Positions 24,071 through 32,637 of a DNA stretch of 64,000 nt are shown piece after piece. Each line of letters begins with the position of its first letter. Position 1 is the stretch's first letter. The stretch lies in assembly GCA_020633195.1 (NCBI GenBank), contig JACKEC010000027.1:1-64000 (forward strand). The letters are read 5' to 3'. The stretch comes from Sandaracinaceae bacterium (GTDB lineage Bacteria; Myxococcota_A; Polyangia; Polyangiales; Sandaracinaceae). The translations under genes were made by a program, and so were the position numbers. The notes below the pieces were generated by a model that searched no databases, was not told where the DNA came from, and worked only from the letters and a program-made list of their open reading frames with translations.

Positions 24071-24679
24071 GTGCAAAGCCTCCTCCGCACGGCCCCCCTC
24101 TGGCTCGCCCTCGCCCTCCTCGCCCCGAGCGAGGCGCGGGCCGACGAGTTCCCGACCGTCGCGAGCGACGGCCTCTACGTGGGCGCCCGGCTCGAGCCGG
24201 GAGGCGCGCTCCTCCTCGCGTACGACCTGGACATCTACCTGACCGGGGATCGCGTGGTGAGCCTCGGGCCGACCGCGTCCTTCTCGTTCCTCGGCGAGGA
24301 CGGCGCCGACCAGGGCCGCCGCCAGGACTGGCTCCTCACCGTGGACTTCCTGCGGCTGAAGGTCTCGATCGCGGCCGAGGGGCGGCTCCGGCCGTACCTG
24401 TCGCTGGGCGGCGGGATGACCTACGCGTCGCTCCCCGAGCAGACCAGCGGCGCCATCGACGTCGTCCTCGCCGACGGAACGACGACCACCGCGGAGCGGC
24501 GGTTCGGGGCCACCGAAGACTTCGGCGGGCAGCTCTCGTTCGGCGGCGGCCTCGACGTGTACCTGATCCCGAACCTCGCGTTCACCGTCGCGATCGTCGG
24601 CCGGCTGCGTCTACACGAGCAAGAGAGGTTGCCCCTGTTCTGGTCCGAGCTCATGGCGGGGCTGCGGTTCGGGCTGTGA
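24071..24679 (+). CDS. Outer-membrane beta-barrel protein (OmpW/OmpA-barrel type)
   Basis: 202 residues with a cleavable signal (PLWLALALLAPSEARA) and then alternating amphipathic strands such as GLYVGARLEPGGALLLAYDL, LRPYLSLGGGMTY and FGGQLSFGGGLDVYL. It ends with a C-terminal aromatic/leucine strand, LMAGLRFGL. This is a small eight-stranded-barrel pattern. GTG at 24071 appears leaderless. The stop overlaps the start of the PPC-repeat lipoprotein as GTGA, so the two are made together and may form a surface unit. Confidence 0.75.
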   Translation: MQSLLRTAPLWLALALLAPSEARADEFPTVASDGLYVGARLEPGGALLLAYDLDIYLTGDRVVSLGPTASFSFLGEDGADQGRRQDWLLTVDFLRLKVSIAAEGRLRPYLSLGGGMTYASLPEQTSGAIDVVLADGTTTTAERRFGATEDFGGQLSFGGGLDVYLIPNLAFTVAIVGRLRLHEQERLPLFWSELMAGLRFGL

Positions 24680-26652
24680 GGCGCGCCCTCCCCTACCTGC
24701 TCGCCGCGCTGACGTGCGGGTGCTCGCCGCTGATCGGGCTGCTCGTGCGCGCGGGGCAATCCGACGGCTCCGAGATCCACGTCGGCGAGTCGGTCTCGGG
24801 CAGCACGCGCGGCGCGAGCGACCGCTTCGCGCCGAGCTGCGGCGCGCCCGACGGCGGCGGCGACAGGGCCTACGTCTTCGTCCCCGAGGCGAGCGGCGTC
24901 TACCGCGTCGAGGTCGACGGCGAGTACGACACCGTCGTCGCCGTGTTCGACGAGTCCGGAGGCGCCGTCGACTGCAACGACGACGCGGGCAGCACGAGCC
25001 ACTCGCAGGTCGAGCCGCGCCTCGAGGCGGGCCAGCGCTACCACCTCGTGGTCGACGGCTACCGCGGCGCGACCGGCAACTACACGCTGCGGCTGACCGC
25101 GGTGAGCGTGACCGAGCCCTCGACGCCGGCCACCGGCGACGCGCTCGCGCTCGACCAGCGCCGCGAGGGCGACACGACCGGGCGTCCGGACACCCGCACG
25201 CCGCCTTGCGGGTCCGTGCCGGGCAGCCCGGACCAGGTCTGGCGCTTCACCCCGACCGAGGCGGGCCGCTACACGGTCGACGTCGACTCCGTGTTCGACG
25301 GCGTGCTCGCGGTCTACGCGACCGGGAGCGGGGAGCCCCTCGCGTGCAACGACGACGAGGGCTCGACGCGCCAGTCCCGCGTCCTCGTCACGCTCGAGGC
25401 GGGCCAGACCTACGACGTCGTCATCGACGGCTACCGCGGCGCGGCGGGCGCGTACGGGGTGGTGGTGCGCCGCGAGAGCGGCCCCATCCCGGTGACCGAC
25501 GCCCACACCGTCACGGTCGGCAACCCGGTCCGCGGCGACACCCGGCGCGGCGCGGACGGCCACCAGCCCGGCTGCGGCTCGGGCCCCGGCACCCGCGACG
25601 AGACGTGGATCTTCACGCCGCCGCAGACGGGGGCCTACCTGATCCACGTCGACGCGCAGTTCGACTCCGTGCTCGCCGTCTACGAGCCCGGGCAGCCCCA
25701 GCCGATCGAGTGCAACGACGACTTCGGCAGCGTGGCGCGCTCTCGGGTGACGCGGCGCCTCGAGGGCGGCCGCCCCTACGAGATCGTGGTCGACGGTTAC
25801 GCCGGCCACGAGGGCGAGTACATGCTGTCGGTCAACTCGATCACGGGGACGCCGGGCGGGATGCTGCGGGTGGGCCCGCTCGTCTCGGGCAACACCGCGT
25901 CGGGCACCGACCAGCACACCCCGAGCTGTGGGAGCCGCCCCGGCAGCCCGGACGTGACGTGGACGCTCCGGGTCCCGCGGACGGCGCAGTACCGCATCCA
26001 CGTCGACGGCGACTACGACTCGGTGGTCGCGCTCTACGACGCGCAGGGCGCCGAGATCGGGTGCAACGACGACTTCGGCGGGACGCAGTCGAGCCGGATC
26101 GAGACCACGCTGAACGCGGGCGACACCGTGCAGGTCGTCGTCGACGGCTTCCAGGGCGCGGTCGGGGGCTACCGGCTGCGGGTGCTCCCCGTGGTGATCG
26201 CGGCGACGCAGCCCCCCGCGACCCCGACGCCGGCGACCCCGCCGCTCGTCGGGGTCGAGAACATCACCGCGATGGAGACGGCTTGCGCGAGCGCGCCCGA
26301 CCTGCCGCTCACGCTGAGCGCGGGTCAGATCCGGATCGCCGACGCCGCCGCGCGCACCTCGTGCGGAGCCAGCGACGGGGGCGAGGCCATCTACCGGGTG
26401 CAGGCGCCGGTGGAGTCGACGCTGACGGTCACCGTCGAGTCGGTCTTGCCGCCCGTGCTCGAGCTGCGCACCGCCTGCTCGCGCGGGCACTCGGTGGTGG
26501 CGTGCGAGGCGGCCGCCAACCAGCCTCAGCGCGCGAGCCTCACCGCGCGCCTCGCGGCGGGGCAGACCTACTTCCTCGTGGTCGACACCGCGCGGCCGGG
26601 CGACGCGACCTTCACGCTCGACGCGAGCGTCGTCCCCGTGGCCGCGCCGTGA
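24676..26652 (+). CDS. Lipoprotein with tandem PPC-like beta-sandwich repeats
   Basis: 658 residues. The signal ends in ALTCGC, a lipobox-like site. Four units of about 120 residues follow, each built on a CG-x-PGSPDxxW start, a YxVxVDxxFDxVLAVY strand, the acidic CNDDxGSxxxSR loop and VVDGYRGAxGxY. A fifth degenerate unit fills residues 530-658. These match pre-peptidase C-terminal (PPC) domains, calcium-stabilised beta-sandwiches often appended to secreted enzymes, but there is no enzyme here. A Pro/Thr linker separates unit four from the last. The GTG start overlaps the barrel-protein stop. A binding or structural role at the cell surface is inferred. Confidence 0.85.
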   Translation: MRRALPYLLAALTCGCSPLIGLLVRAGQSDGSEIHVGESVSGSTRGASDRFAPSCGAPDGGGDRAYVFVPEASGVYRVEVDGEYDTVVAVFDESGGAVDCNDDAGSTSHSQVEPRLEAGQRYHLVVDGYRGATGNYTLRLTAVSVTEPSTPATGDALALDQRREGDTTGRPDTRTPPCGSVPGSPDQVWRFTPTEAGRYTVDVDSVFDGVLAVYATGSGEPLACNDDEGSTRQSRVLVTLEAGQTYDVVIDGYRGAAGAYGVVVRRESGPIPVTDAHTVTVGNPVRGDTRRGADGHQPGCGSGPGTRDETWIFTPPQTGAYLIHVDAQFDSVLAVYEPGQPQPIECNDDFGSVARSRVTRRLEGGRPYEIVVDGYAGHEGEYMLSVNSITGTPGGMLRVGPLVSGNTASGTDQHTPSCGSRPGSPDVTWTLRVPRTAQYRIHVDGDYDSVVALYDAQGAEIGCNDDFGGTQSSRIETTLNAGDTVQVVVDGFQGAVGGYRLRVLPVVIAATQPPATPTPATPPLVGVENITAMETACASAPDLPLTLSAGQIRIADAAARTSCGASDGGEAIYRVQAPVESTLTVTVESVLPPVLELRTACSRGHSVVACEAAANQPQRASLTARLAAGQTYFLVVDTARPGDATFTLDASVVPVAAP

Positions 26653-26694
26653 ATGACGCTGGACGCGGGCGACGGTCGAGCTTAGAGGAGTAGC

Positions 26695-27246
26695 GTGCTC
26701 GCGAAGATCTTCCTCGTCTTCACGATCGTGACCCTCCTCGAGACGTACCTCCTGTACCTCTTCGGGGCGTGGATGGGTCCGTGGATGACGCTCGGGCTGA
26801 TCCTCTTCACCGCGATGCTCGGCGCGTTCCTGACCAAGCGCGAGGGCCTCAAGATCTGGGGCGCGTGGCGCGAGGCGCTGTCGATGGGCCAGCTCCCGGA
26901 GGAGGGGATCCTCAGCGGGATCCTGGTGCTCGTGGGCGCGGTGCTCCTCGTGACCCCCGGGGTGCTCACGGACGTGACCGGCATCGCGCTGCTCGTGCCG
27001 CCGTCGCGCCGCTTCGTCGCCAAGCACCTGCGCGGCTACCTCGAGAAGAAGTTCGCGGCCGGCCCGTCGACGGTCACGCGGCGGGTCCGCGTCGAGCACG
27101 CCGACGGCAGCTACAGCGAGCGCGTCGAGACGCAGTTCGGCGGCTTCCGCCGCGCCTCGCGGGACCCGAACGTCATCGAGGCGCAGGGCGAGGTGGTCGA
27201 GGAGCGCCGCCGTGACGCCGCGACGCGTCTCGAGCGCTCCGAGTAG
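26695..27246 (+). CDS. fxsA: FxsA family membrane protein
   Basis: 183 residues. The first 100 are the FxsA core: LFTIVTLLETYLLYLFGAWM-like first helix, TAMLGAFLTKREGLKIW, then the hydrophobic hairpin SGILVLVGAVLLVTPGVLTD and LLVPPSRRFVAKHLRGYL. The basic C-terminal 70 residues are cytoplasmic and poorly conserved. FxsA is an inner-membrane protein known for relieving phage T7 exclusion in E. coli; its cellular job is not settled. GTG at 26695 follows AGAGGAG at good spacing. It converges on the next gene with three bases between stops. Confidence 0.9.
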   Translation: MLAKIFLVFTIVTLLETYLLYLFGAWMGPWMTLGLILFTAMLGAFLTKREGLKIWGAWREALSMGQLPEEGILSGILVLVGAVLLVTPGVLTDVTGIALLVPPSRRFVAKHLRGYLEKKFAAGPSTVTRRVRVEHADGSYSERVETQFGGFRRASRDPNVIEAQGEVVEERRRDAATRLERSE

Positions 27247-27249
27247 TCG

Positions 27250-28044
27250 TCAGGCCCGGCCGAACGCGATCACCACGGGCTCCGGACCGAGGCGTCGGCC
27301 CACGCGTCCGTCCGGTCGGACCCGGCGACCGACGAGGGCGCGGACGGCCGCGCGATCGGCGGCGCTCGGCGGCGCCCCCGCGAAGCGCGGCACCGGCTGC
27401 GCGGCGCGGACGCGGCGTGACGGATCGACCGACACGATCGCGATGGCGCCGCGCGGGCACACCGCGACGTCGCGGGCCAGGCGCTCGTCGAGTCGGCGCG
27501 CGCCCTCCGGGTCGCGGCGCGCGACGGCGTCGAAGACGCGGTCCGCCCAGGCGCGCGCGACGGGGCAATCGAAGCGGCACGGCTCGAACGGGACGAGGCG
27601 CGCCTCGTCGCCGCCGAGGAAGGGATCGAGCCGCGCGAGCGGGCGGCGCACCCAGGCCGCGCGCGCGGTGCGGTAGGCCTCCGCGCGGTAGCCCGGGAGC
27701 CTCGCGAGCAGGCGCTCCGGGTAGCGGCGCGCGCGGAGGACGAACGCGTCGACGCAGCACGCGGGGTAGCCGAGCCGCTCGCCGATCGAGCGCATCAGCG
27801 AGCGGTACGTCGCCCCGCGGACCACGCGCTCGAGGGCGCCGTCGAGCCGCGCGAGCTCGCGGCCGAGCTCGGGATCGCGCGCGACGTAGACCAGGTCGCC
27901 GCGCTCCTGCACGTCGAACCCCTCGCCGCGGTAGCGCAGGACGAGCTCGGCGCGGAGCGAGGGGGCGAGGCGCAGGCGCAGCGCGGGCTTGAGGCCCTCC
28001 TCCAACGCCACCCGCTCCGGCTCGACCCGCACGGGTCGCAGCAT
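27250..28044 (-). CDS. DUF483-like cytosolic protein with CC and CxxxC motifs
   Basis: 264 residues. The key motif GYPACCVDAF and the later PFEPCRFDCPVA suggest four Cys that could hold a metal. GERLGYPxCCVxxF-type proteins are common in myxobacteria and resemble DUF483. It contains many Arg residues and no signal. ATG at 28044 is chosen because the longer frame would overlap the divergent kinase gene; its extra 44 residues are Gly/Pro-rich and look non-coding. The function is unknown. Confidence 0.7.
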   Translation of the reverse strand: MLRPVRVEPERVALEEGLKPALRLRLAPSLRAELVLRYRGEGFDVQERGDLVYVARDPELGRELARLDGALERVVRGATYRSLMRSIGERLGYPACCVDAFVLRARRYPERLLARLPGYRAEAYRTARAAWVRRPLARLDPFLGGDEARLVPFEPCRFDCPVARAWADRVFDAVARRDPEGARRLDERLARDVAVCPRGAIAIVSVDPSRRVRAAQPVPRFAGAPPSAADRAAVRALVGRRVRPDGRVGRRLGPEPVVIAFGRA

Positions 28045-28156
28045 CCCCGATCCGTGTCGGCCGCCGCTAGCTTCGGCCCGAGGGCCGACCGGGTTCCGCG
28101 GGGTTTCCCCCGGCATCCCCGTCGCGGGGATCCCGGGTACGCTGTGTTCGGTCCCG

Positions 28157-29380
28157 GTGTCGCTGTCGCTCCCCACGCCGTCGTCCTCCGCGCCGCAACG
28201 CTGCGGCCCCTACGAGCTGATCGTGCGGATCGGTCAGGGCGGGATGGCCGCCGTCTACCTCGCGCGGCGCGCGGACGCGGGCTCCGACGACCCGCAGCTC
28301 TACGCGCTGAAGATCCTCCACGCGGATCTGAGCGACCAGCGCGAGTACGTCGACATGCTCATGGACGAGGCGAAGATCGCGAAGGGGCTCCGTCACCCCA
28401 ACGTGGTCGAGACCGTCGAGATCGGGCGCGACGGAGACCTCTACTACCTCGTGATGGAGTACGTGGAGGGCACCGCGCTCGACCGGCTGATGCGGCGCTC
28501 GCCCCACCATCGGCCGCCCGAGCTCATCGTCCCCCTCGCGATCGACGCCCTGCAAGGGCTCCACGCCGCGCACCGGCGGACCGACGAGCTCGGCCGGCCG
28601 CTCGAGCTCGTCCATCGCGACGTGACCCCCGGCAACCTGATGGTGGGGCTCGACGGAGTCGGCCGCATCACCGACTTCGGCGTCGCCAAGGCGCGCGCCC
28701 GGATCACCAAGACCAACCCCGGCATCGTGAAGGGCAAGGCCGGCTACATCGCCCCGGAGGTGATCCTCGGCCGCCCCGTCGACGGACGCGCCGACGTGTT
28801 CTCGATGGGCGTGCTGCTCTGGAACGCGCTCACCGGAGAGACCCTCTTCGACAAGGAGGACCTCGCGAGCTCGCTCACCTCGCTGCTGCGCTCCGACATC
28901 CCGCCGCCGTCCACGGTCGGGCTCATGCCGTCGGCGCTCTTCGACGCGCCGATCCTCTCGGCGCTGCACCGCGATCCCGAGTTCCGTCACGAGAGCGCCG
29001 ACGAGATGGCCCTCGCGCTCGCGGACGCGCTGCTGCTCTACCCCACCCCCGGCGGTCGCGACGCGATCGGGGCCTGGGTCTACCGCAGCTTCGGGGAGAC
29101 GCTCGACCGCCGGCAGGAGCTCGCGCGGCAGGAGCGCGCGAGCAGCCCCTGGGACATCGAGCACGCCGAGGCGCTCAGCACGAGCGCGATGGTCCGCAAG
29201 GACCCGACGGGCAAGGTGCTCAGCGCGATCCCGGGCGCCGACGAGGTCCCCGACGAGGCGCCGGCCGAGGCGCCCACGCGATCGCGGCGGTGGTGGTGGG
29301 TCGTCGCGGTGCTCGTCGGTCTACTCGCCCTCATCGGCGCCGGCCTGCTCGGCGCGTACATCGCCACGAGCACGCGCTGA
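28157..29380 (+). CDS. Membrane-anchored Ser/Thr protein kinase
   Basis: 407 residues. The Hanks-type kinase domain occupies residues 15-285: IGQGGMAAVYLARR (P-loop), LYALKILH (Lys), the catalytic loop VHRDVTPGNLMV, ITDFGVAKARA (DFG), GYIAPEVILGRPVDGRADVFSMG (APE region). The HRDVTP variant in place of HRDLKP is common in myxobacterial kinases. A disordered acidic/Pro linker leads to a C-terminal membrane helix (WWWVVAVLVGLLALIGAGLL) and a ten-residue outer tail, so there is no sensor domain outside. GTG at 28157 gives the usual short N-terminus. It ends seven bases from the convergent histidine kinase gene. Confidence 0.93.
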   Translation: MSLSLPTPSSSAPQRCGPYELIVRIGQGGMAAVYLARRADAGSDDPQLYALKILHADLSDQREYVDMLMDEAKIAKGLRHPNVVETVEIGRDGDLYYLVMEYVEGTALDRLMRRSPHHRPPELIVPLAIDALQGLHAAHRRTDELGRPLELVHRDVTPGNLMVGLDGVGRITDFGVAKARARITKTNPGIVKGKAGYIAPEVILGRPVDGRADVFSMGVLLWNALTGETLFDKEDLASSLTSLLRSDIPPPSTVGLMPSALFDAPILSALHRDPEFRHESADEMALALADALLLYPTPGGRDAIGAWVYRSFGETLDRRQELARQERASSPWDIEHAEALSTSAMVRKDPTGKVLSAIPGADEVPDEAPAEAPTRSRRWWWVVAVLVGLLALIGAGLLGAYIATSTR

Positions 29381-29387
29381 GAACCTC

Positions 29388-30494
29388 TCAGAGCGGGGGC
29401 GGCGGGTCCTTGAAGCGGACGTGGAAGGTGGTCCCCGCGCCGGGGCTCGACGTCGCCCAGATCTCGCCGCCGACCTGCGCGACGATCTTGCGGCACACGG
29501 CGAGCCCCATCCCGCTGCCGTCGTACTCGTCCGCCGTGTGAAGCCGCTGGAACGGGTCGAAGATGCGCTCGAGGTAGCGCTCCTCGATCCCGATCCCGTC
29601 GTCGCTCACCATCACGACCACGCCCTGTTCCGTTTCGGTGGCGAGGATCGCGAGCCGCGGAGGGCCTCGTCGGAACTTGATCGCGTTCGCGAGGAGGTTC
29701 TGGAACAGGCGCACCAGCTCGCTGCGGACGCCGACGACGCTCGGCAGCGCGCCGCGCTCGATCCGAGCGCCCGACGCCTCCAGCGCGCTCTGCAGGTTGG
29801 CGAGCGCCTCGTCGAGGACGTCGTCGAGCCGGACCGGCTCGGCGCGCCGCTGGCCGCGACCGATGCGCGAGAGCTCGAGCAGGTCCGTCATCAGGTGCCG
29901 CATCCGCGCGGCGGCCTCGACCACGAACCCGAGCCAGGCGCGCGTCTCCTCGTCCAGGCTCGCCTGCGACTCGGTCTGGATGAGCTCGGTGAAGTTCGTG
30001 ATCACCCGCAACGGCTCTTGCAGGTCGTGCGACGCGACGTAGGCGAACTGCTCGAGCTCCGCGTTGGAGCGGGCGAGGTCGTCGGCGAGCGCGCGCAGCC
30101 GCTCCTCGGCGCGCTTGCGCTCCGAGACGTCGACCACTGCCGCCGCCACGAGCAGCCCCTCGCTCGTCTGGACCGGCGTCAGCCCGATCTCGACGGGGAT
30201 CTCCGAGCCGTCGCGCAGGAGCGCCGTCAGATCCCGCCCGTGCCCCATCGGTCGGCTGCGCGGGTCGGTCGAGAAGCCCGCGCGCAGGTTCGGGTGGCCG
30301 TCGCGAAACCGGGTGGGCACGAGGCTCTCGACCGACGCGCCGACGAGCTCGTCCGGGTCGTAGCCGAACCGCTCCGCGAGGTGCCGGTTGATGGCGATGA
30401 TCGTCCCCGTCTGGTCCGCGAGGAGCATCGGCGTCGGCGCGAGGCTCATCGCCCGCCGGAAGTCCTCCTCCGCGCGCGCGCGATCGGGCGTCAT
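29388..30494 (-). CDS. PAS-domain sensor histidine kinase (cytosolic)
   Basis: 368 residues. A PAS domain (AMSLAPTPMLLADQTGTIIA, RFGYDPDELVG) fills residues 10-130. A short coiled coil follows, then HisKA with the phospho-acceptor His in YVASHDLQEPLRVI, and HATPase with NLLANAIKF (N box), VVMVSDDGIGI (G1) and DGSGMGLAVCRKIV (G2). The SHDLQEPL form resembles phytochrome-like kinases. There is no membrane segment. ATG at 30494 overlaps the TGA of the upstream hybrid kinase as ATGA. It is the last gene of a three-gene signalling operon. Confidence 0.95.
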   Translation of the reverse strand: MTPDRARAEEDFRRAMSLAPTPMLLADQTGTIIAINRHLAERFGYDPDELVGASVESLVPTRFRDGHPNLRAGFSTDPRSRPMGHGRDLTALLRDGSEIPVEIGLTPVQTSEGLLVAAAVVDVSERKRAEERLRALADDLARSNAELEQFAYVASHDLQEPLRVITNFTELIQTESQASLDEETRAWLGFVVEAAARMRHLMTDLLELSRIGRGQRRAEPVRLDDVLDEALANLQSALEASGARIERGALPSVVGVRSELVRLFQNLLANAIKFRRGPPRLAILATETEQGVVVMVSDDGIGIEERYLERIFDPFQRLHTADEYDGSGMGLAVCRKIVAQVGGEIWATSSPGAGTTFHVRFKDPPPPL

Positions 30495-32089
30495 CTCGGG
30501 TCGCCGCCGCCAGCGACCGCCTCCACCGCCTCGTGGAGGGCCTCGGGCCCGAACGGCTTGGGGAGGAGGGTCACCGAGGACGTGAGGACCCGCTCGGCCT
30601 CGTCGGTGAGCGCCGCGCCCGAGCTGACGATCACCCGCGAACGCAGGTGCGGCCACCGCGCCTCGATGACCGAGAGCAGCTGCGCGCCGGAGACGTCCGG
30701 CATCATGAGGTCCACCACGAGCGCGTCGTAGCGCGCGTCGACCGCGAGCGCGGCGAGCGCCTCCCGCCCGCTCGCGACGTCGGTGACGTCGTGCCGCTGC
30801 GCGAGGATGGCGCGCACCGCGCGACGGACGAGGTCGTCGTCGTCGACGAGCAGGACGCGCCGCCGGACCGCGAGCGCCGCGACCGACGCCGCCGGGAGGG
30901 CGGCGGGCGGCTGGAGCCCGTTGTGCCGCGGCAGCGTCAACCTCACCCGGGTGCCCTGCGCGGGCGCGCTCTCGATGACCACCGAACCGCGGTGCTCGGC
31001 CATCACGTCCTCGACGAGCGCGAGCCCGAGCCCCGTCCCCTGCGCGCGGGTCGTGACGAACGCGTCGGTGACGCGAGCGAGCAGCTCGGGCGGCATCCCG
31101 CGGCCCGTGTCCTCCACGGTGATGACCACCGCGTCGTCCGACGCGGTCGCCCCGACCGAGACCTGGTGATCGGACGCCGAGCCCATCTCGATCGACTGCG
31201 CCGCGTTGAGCAGCAGGTTGGTGAGCGCCTGCAGGAGGCGCGTCGGGTAGGCGACCAGAGTGAGCCCCTCGGGCACCTCGACGACGACCCGCGCGCGGTG
31301 GTGCAGCTCGTTGTGCGTGAGCCGGATCGCGGTCGCGACGAGGGCGGCGATCTCCACCCGGTCGACGCGACGGTCGCCGACCTTCCCGAGGGCGCGCAGG
31401 TCGGAGACCACCTCCGCGACGTGCTCCACGCCCTCGGTCGCTTGATCGAGGAGCTCGAGCGTGTCCCCGAGCTCCGCGGGAGGCGGCAGGGACCGCAGCC
31501 TCGCGCCGACCTGGCTCAGGTCGTGACGGATGTACTGGAGCGGGTTGTTGATCTCGTGCGCGACGCTCGCGGCGAGGCGCCCGAGCGACGCGAGGCCCTC
31601 GGCGCGCGCGAGCCGCTCGGTGGCCTCGAGCCGCCTCCCCCGCTCGATCGCGAACGAGAGCGCGCGGGTCAGGCTGTCGCCGTCGACCTGCCCCTTCACG
31701 AGGAAGTCGTCGGCGCCCGCGCGCATCGCCTCGGCGCCCAGCCCCGGCGACGTATCGCCCGTCAGCACGACGATCGGCATCGCCCAGGCCTGCGCCCGCA
31801 GCCCCGCGACGGCCTCGAGCCCGGCCGCGTCGGGGAGCGAGAGGTCGAGCAGGATCACGTCCGGGATGCTGTCCCGCTCGCGGCAGCGATCGATCGCGTC
31901 GCGGAGGCGCTCGACGCTCGTCGCCTCGAACGGGGTGTCCCGCAGCAGCCGCATCAACAGGACGCGATCGGGCCGGCTGTCCTCGACGAGCAGCAAGCGC
32001 AGGGACTCGCGCGAGGGGCTCAACGATCGAGGGTTCGTCGCGAGACCCTGCGGCGTCGACGGACGCTCGGACGGGGACGCTGCGATCAT
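30491..32089 (-). CDS. Hybrid histidine kinase: receiver-HisKA-HATPase-receiver
   Basis: 532 residues with no membrane helix. The N-terminal receiver (LRLLLVEDSRPDRVLL, Asp in DVILLDLSLPD, Lys in DDFLVKGQ) is followed by HisKA with SVAHEINNPLQYI. The ATPase domain has NLLLNAAQSI, VEDTGRGMPPEL and GTGLGLALVEDVM. A second receiver closes it (RRRVLLVDDDDLVRRAV, Asp in DALVVDLMMPD, Lys in LLPKPFG). The first receiver probably takes phosphate from, or is controlled by, another kinase. ATG overlaps the stop of the upstream response regulator by four bases. The promoter must lie before 32514. Confidence 0.95.
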   Translation of the reverse strand: MIAASPSERPSTPQGLATNPRSLSPSRESLRLLLVEDSRPDRVLLMRLLRDTPFEATSVERLRDAIDRCRERDSIPDVILLDLSLPDAAGLEAVAGLRAQAWAMPIVVLTGDTSPGLGAEAMRAGADDFLVKGQVDGDSLTRALSFAIERGRRLEATERLARAEGLASLGRLAASVAHEINNPLQYIRHDLSQVGARLRSLPPPAELGDTLELLDQATEGVEHVAEVVSDLRALGKVGDRRVDRVEIAALVATAIRLTHNELHHRARVVVEVPEGLTLVAYPTRLLQALTNLLLNAAQSIEMGSASDHQVSVGATASDDAVVITVEDTGRGMPPELLARVTDAFVTTRAQGTGLGLALVEDVMAEHRGSVVIESAPAQGTRVRLTLPRHNGLQPPAALPAASVAALAVRRRVLLVDDDDLVRRAVRAILAQRHDVTDVASGREALAALAVDARYDALVVDLMMPDVSGAQLLSVIEARWPHLRSRVIVSSGAALTDEAERVLTSSVTLLPKPFGPEALHEAVEAVAGGGDPR

Positions 32090-32514
32090 CGGGGTCCTCC
32101 GGGCAACAACGCCGTGTCGAGCCAGAAGTGAGAGATGGACTGCACGGTCTTGCGGAGCTCGCTCAGGCCCATCGGCTTCGAGACGTAGGCGTTGGCGTGG
32201 AGCTCGTAGCAGCGGTCGACGTCGCCCGGGAGCGCGCTGCTCGTGAGCACGACGACGGGGATGTGCCGCAGGGTGGCGTCGGCCTTGAGGTCGCCGAGGA
32301 GCTCGCGCCCGTCTCGCTTGGGGAGCTTGAGGTCGAGGATGACGAGGCCGGGCAGCGGCTCCGCGTCGCCGCGCAGGAACTCGAGGGCCGCGTCCGAGTC
32401 AGTGACCACGTGGAGTCGGGTGTTCGGTCGGTGGGCGAGCAGCTCGCGCCGAAGGAGCAGCGCGTCGGCCCGACTGTCCTCGACCAGCAGCACGAGCGGG
32501 CCAGCCTGGCTCAT
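32086..32514 (-). CDS. Single-domain response regulator (Rcp1/CheY type)
   Basis: 142 residues, receiver only: LVLLVEDSRADALLLRRE, phospho-Asp in GLVILDLKLPKRDG, switch Thr/Ser in VVVLTSSALPGD and Lys in NAYVSKPMGLSEL. The short C-terminal helix SISHFWLDTALLP matches the Rcp1-like group that pairs with phytochrome-type kinases. Phosphate probably flows between it and the two coupled kinases. ATG at 32514 has an in-frame GTG directly before it. A TACGCT lies five bases before that GTG. Confidence 0.93.
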   Translation of the reverse strand: MSQAGPLVLLVEDSRADALLLRRELLAHRPNTRLHVVTDSDAALEFLRGDAEPLPGLVILDLKLPKRDGRELLGDLKADATLRHIPVVVLTSSALPGDVDRCYELHANAYVSKPMGLSELRKTVQSISHFWLDTALLPGGPR

Positions 32515-32613
32515 CACCGAGGAGCGTACCGCGACCGCCGCCTCGAGGGACCCACAGGCGGTTTCCATCGGCCGCCGTCGGGCGCGAGGGCGCGAGGTGT
32601 ATCCTCGGGCCGG

Positions 32614-32637
32614 ATGAAGGTCCTCTTCGAGGGATGA
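32614..32637 (+). CDS. Possible seven-codon leader ORF
   Basis: ATG to TGA encodes MKVLFEG. Its TGA overlaps the ATG of the next gene as ATGA, the same arrangement as the coupled pairs elsewhere in the window. A TATCCT box sits about eight bases before this ATG. It could be a leader peptide that couples translation to the membrane protein gene, which has no Shine-Dalgarno at proper spacing, or just chance. Confidence 0.35.
   Translation: MKVLFEG

Noticed and set aside
28138..28143. TACGCT before the Ser/Thr kinase as a leaderless -10 box
   Set aside because: The base six positions downstream is not an in-frame start codon; the chosen GTG is 13 bases away.
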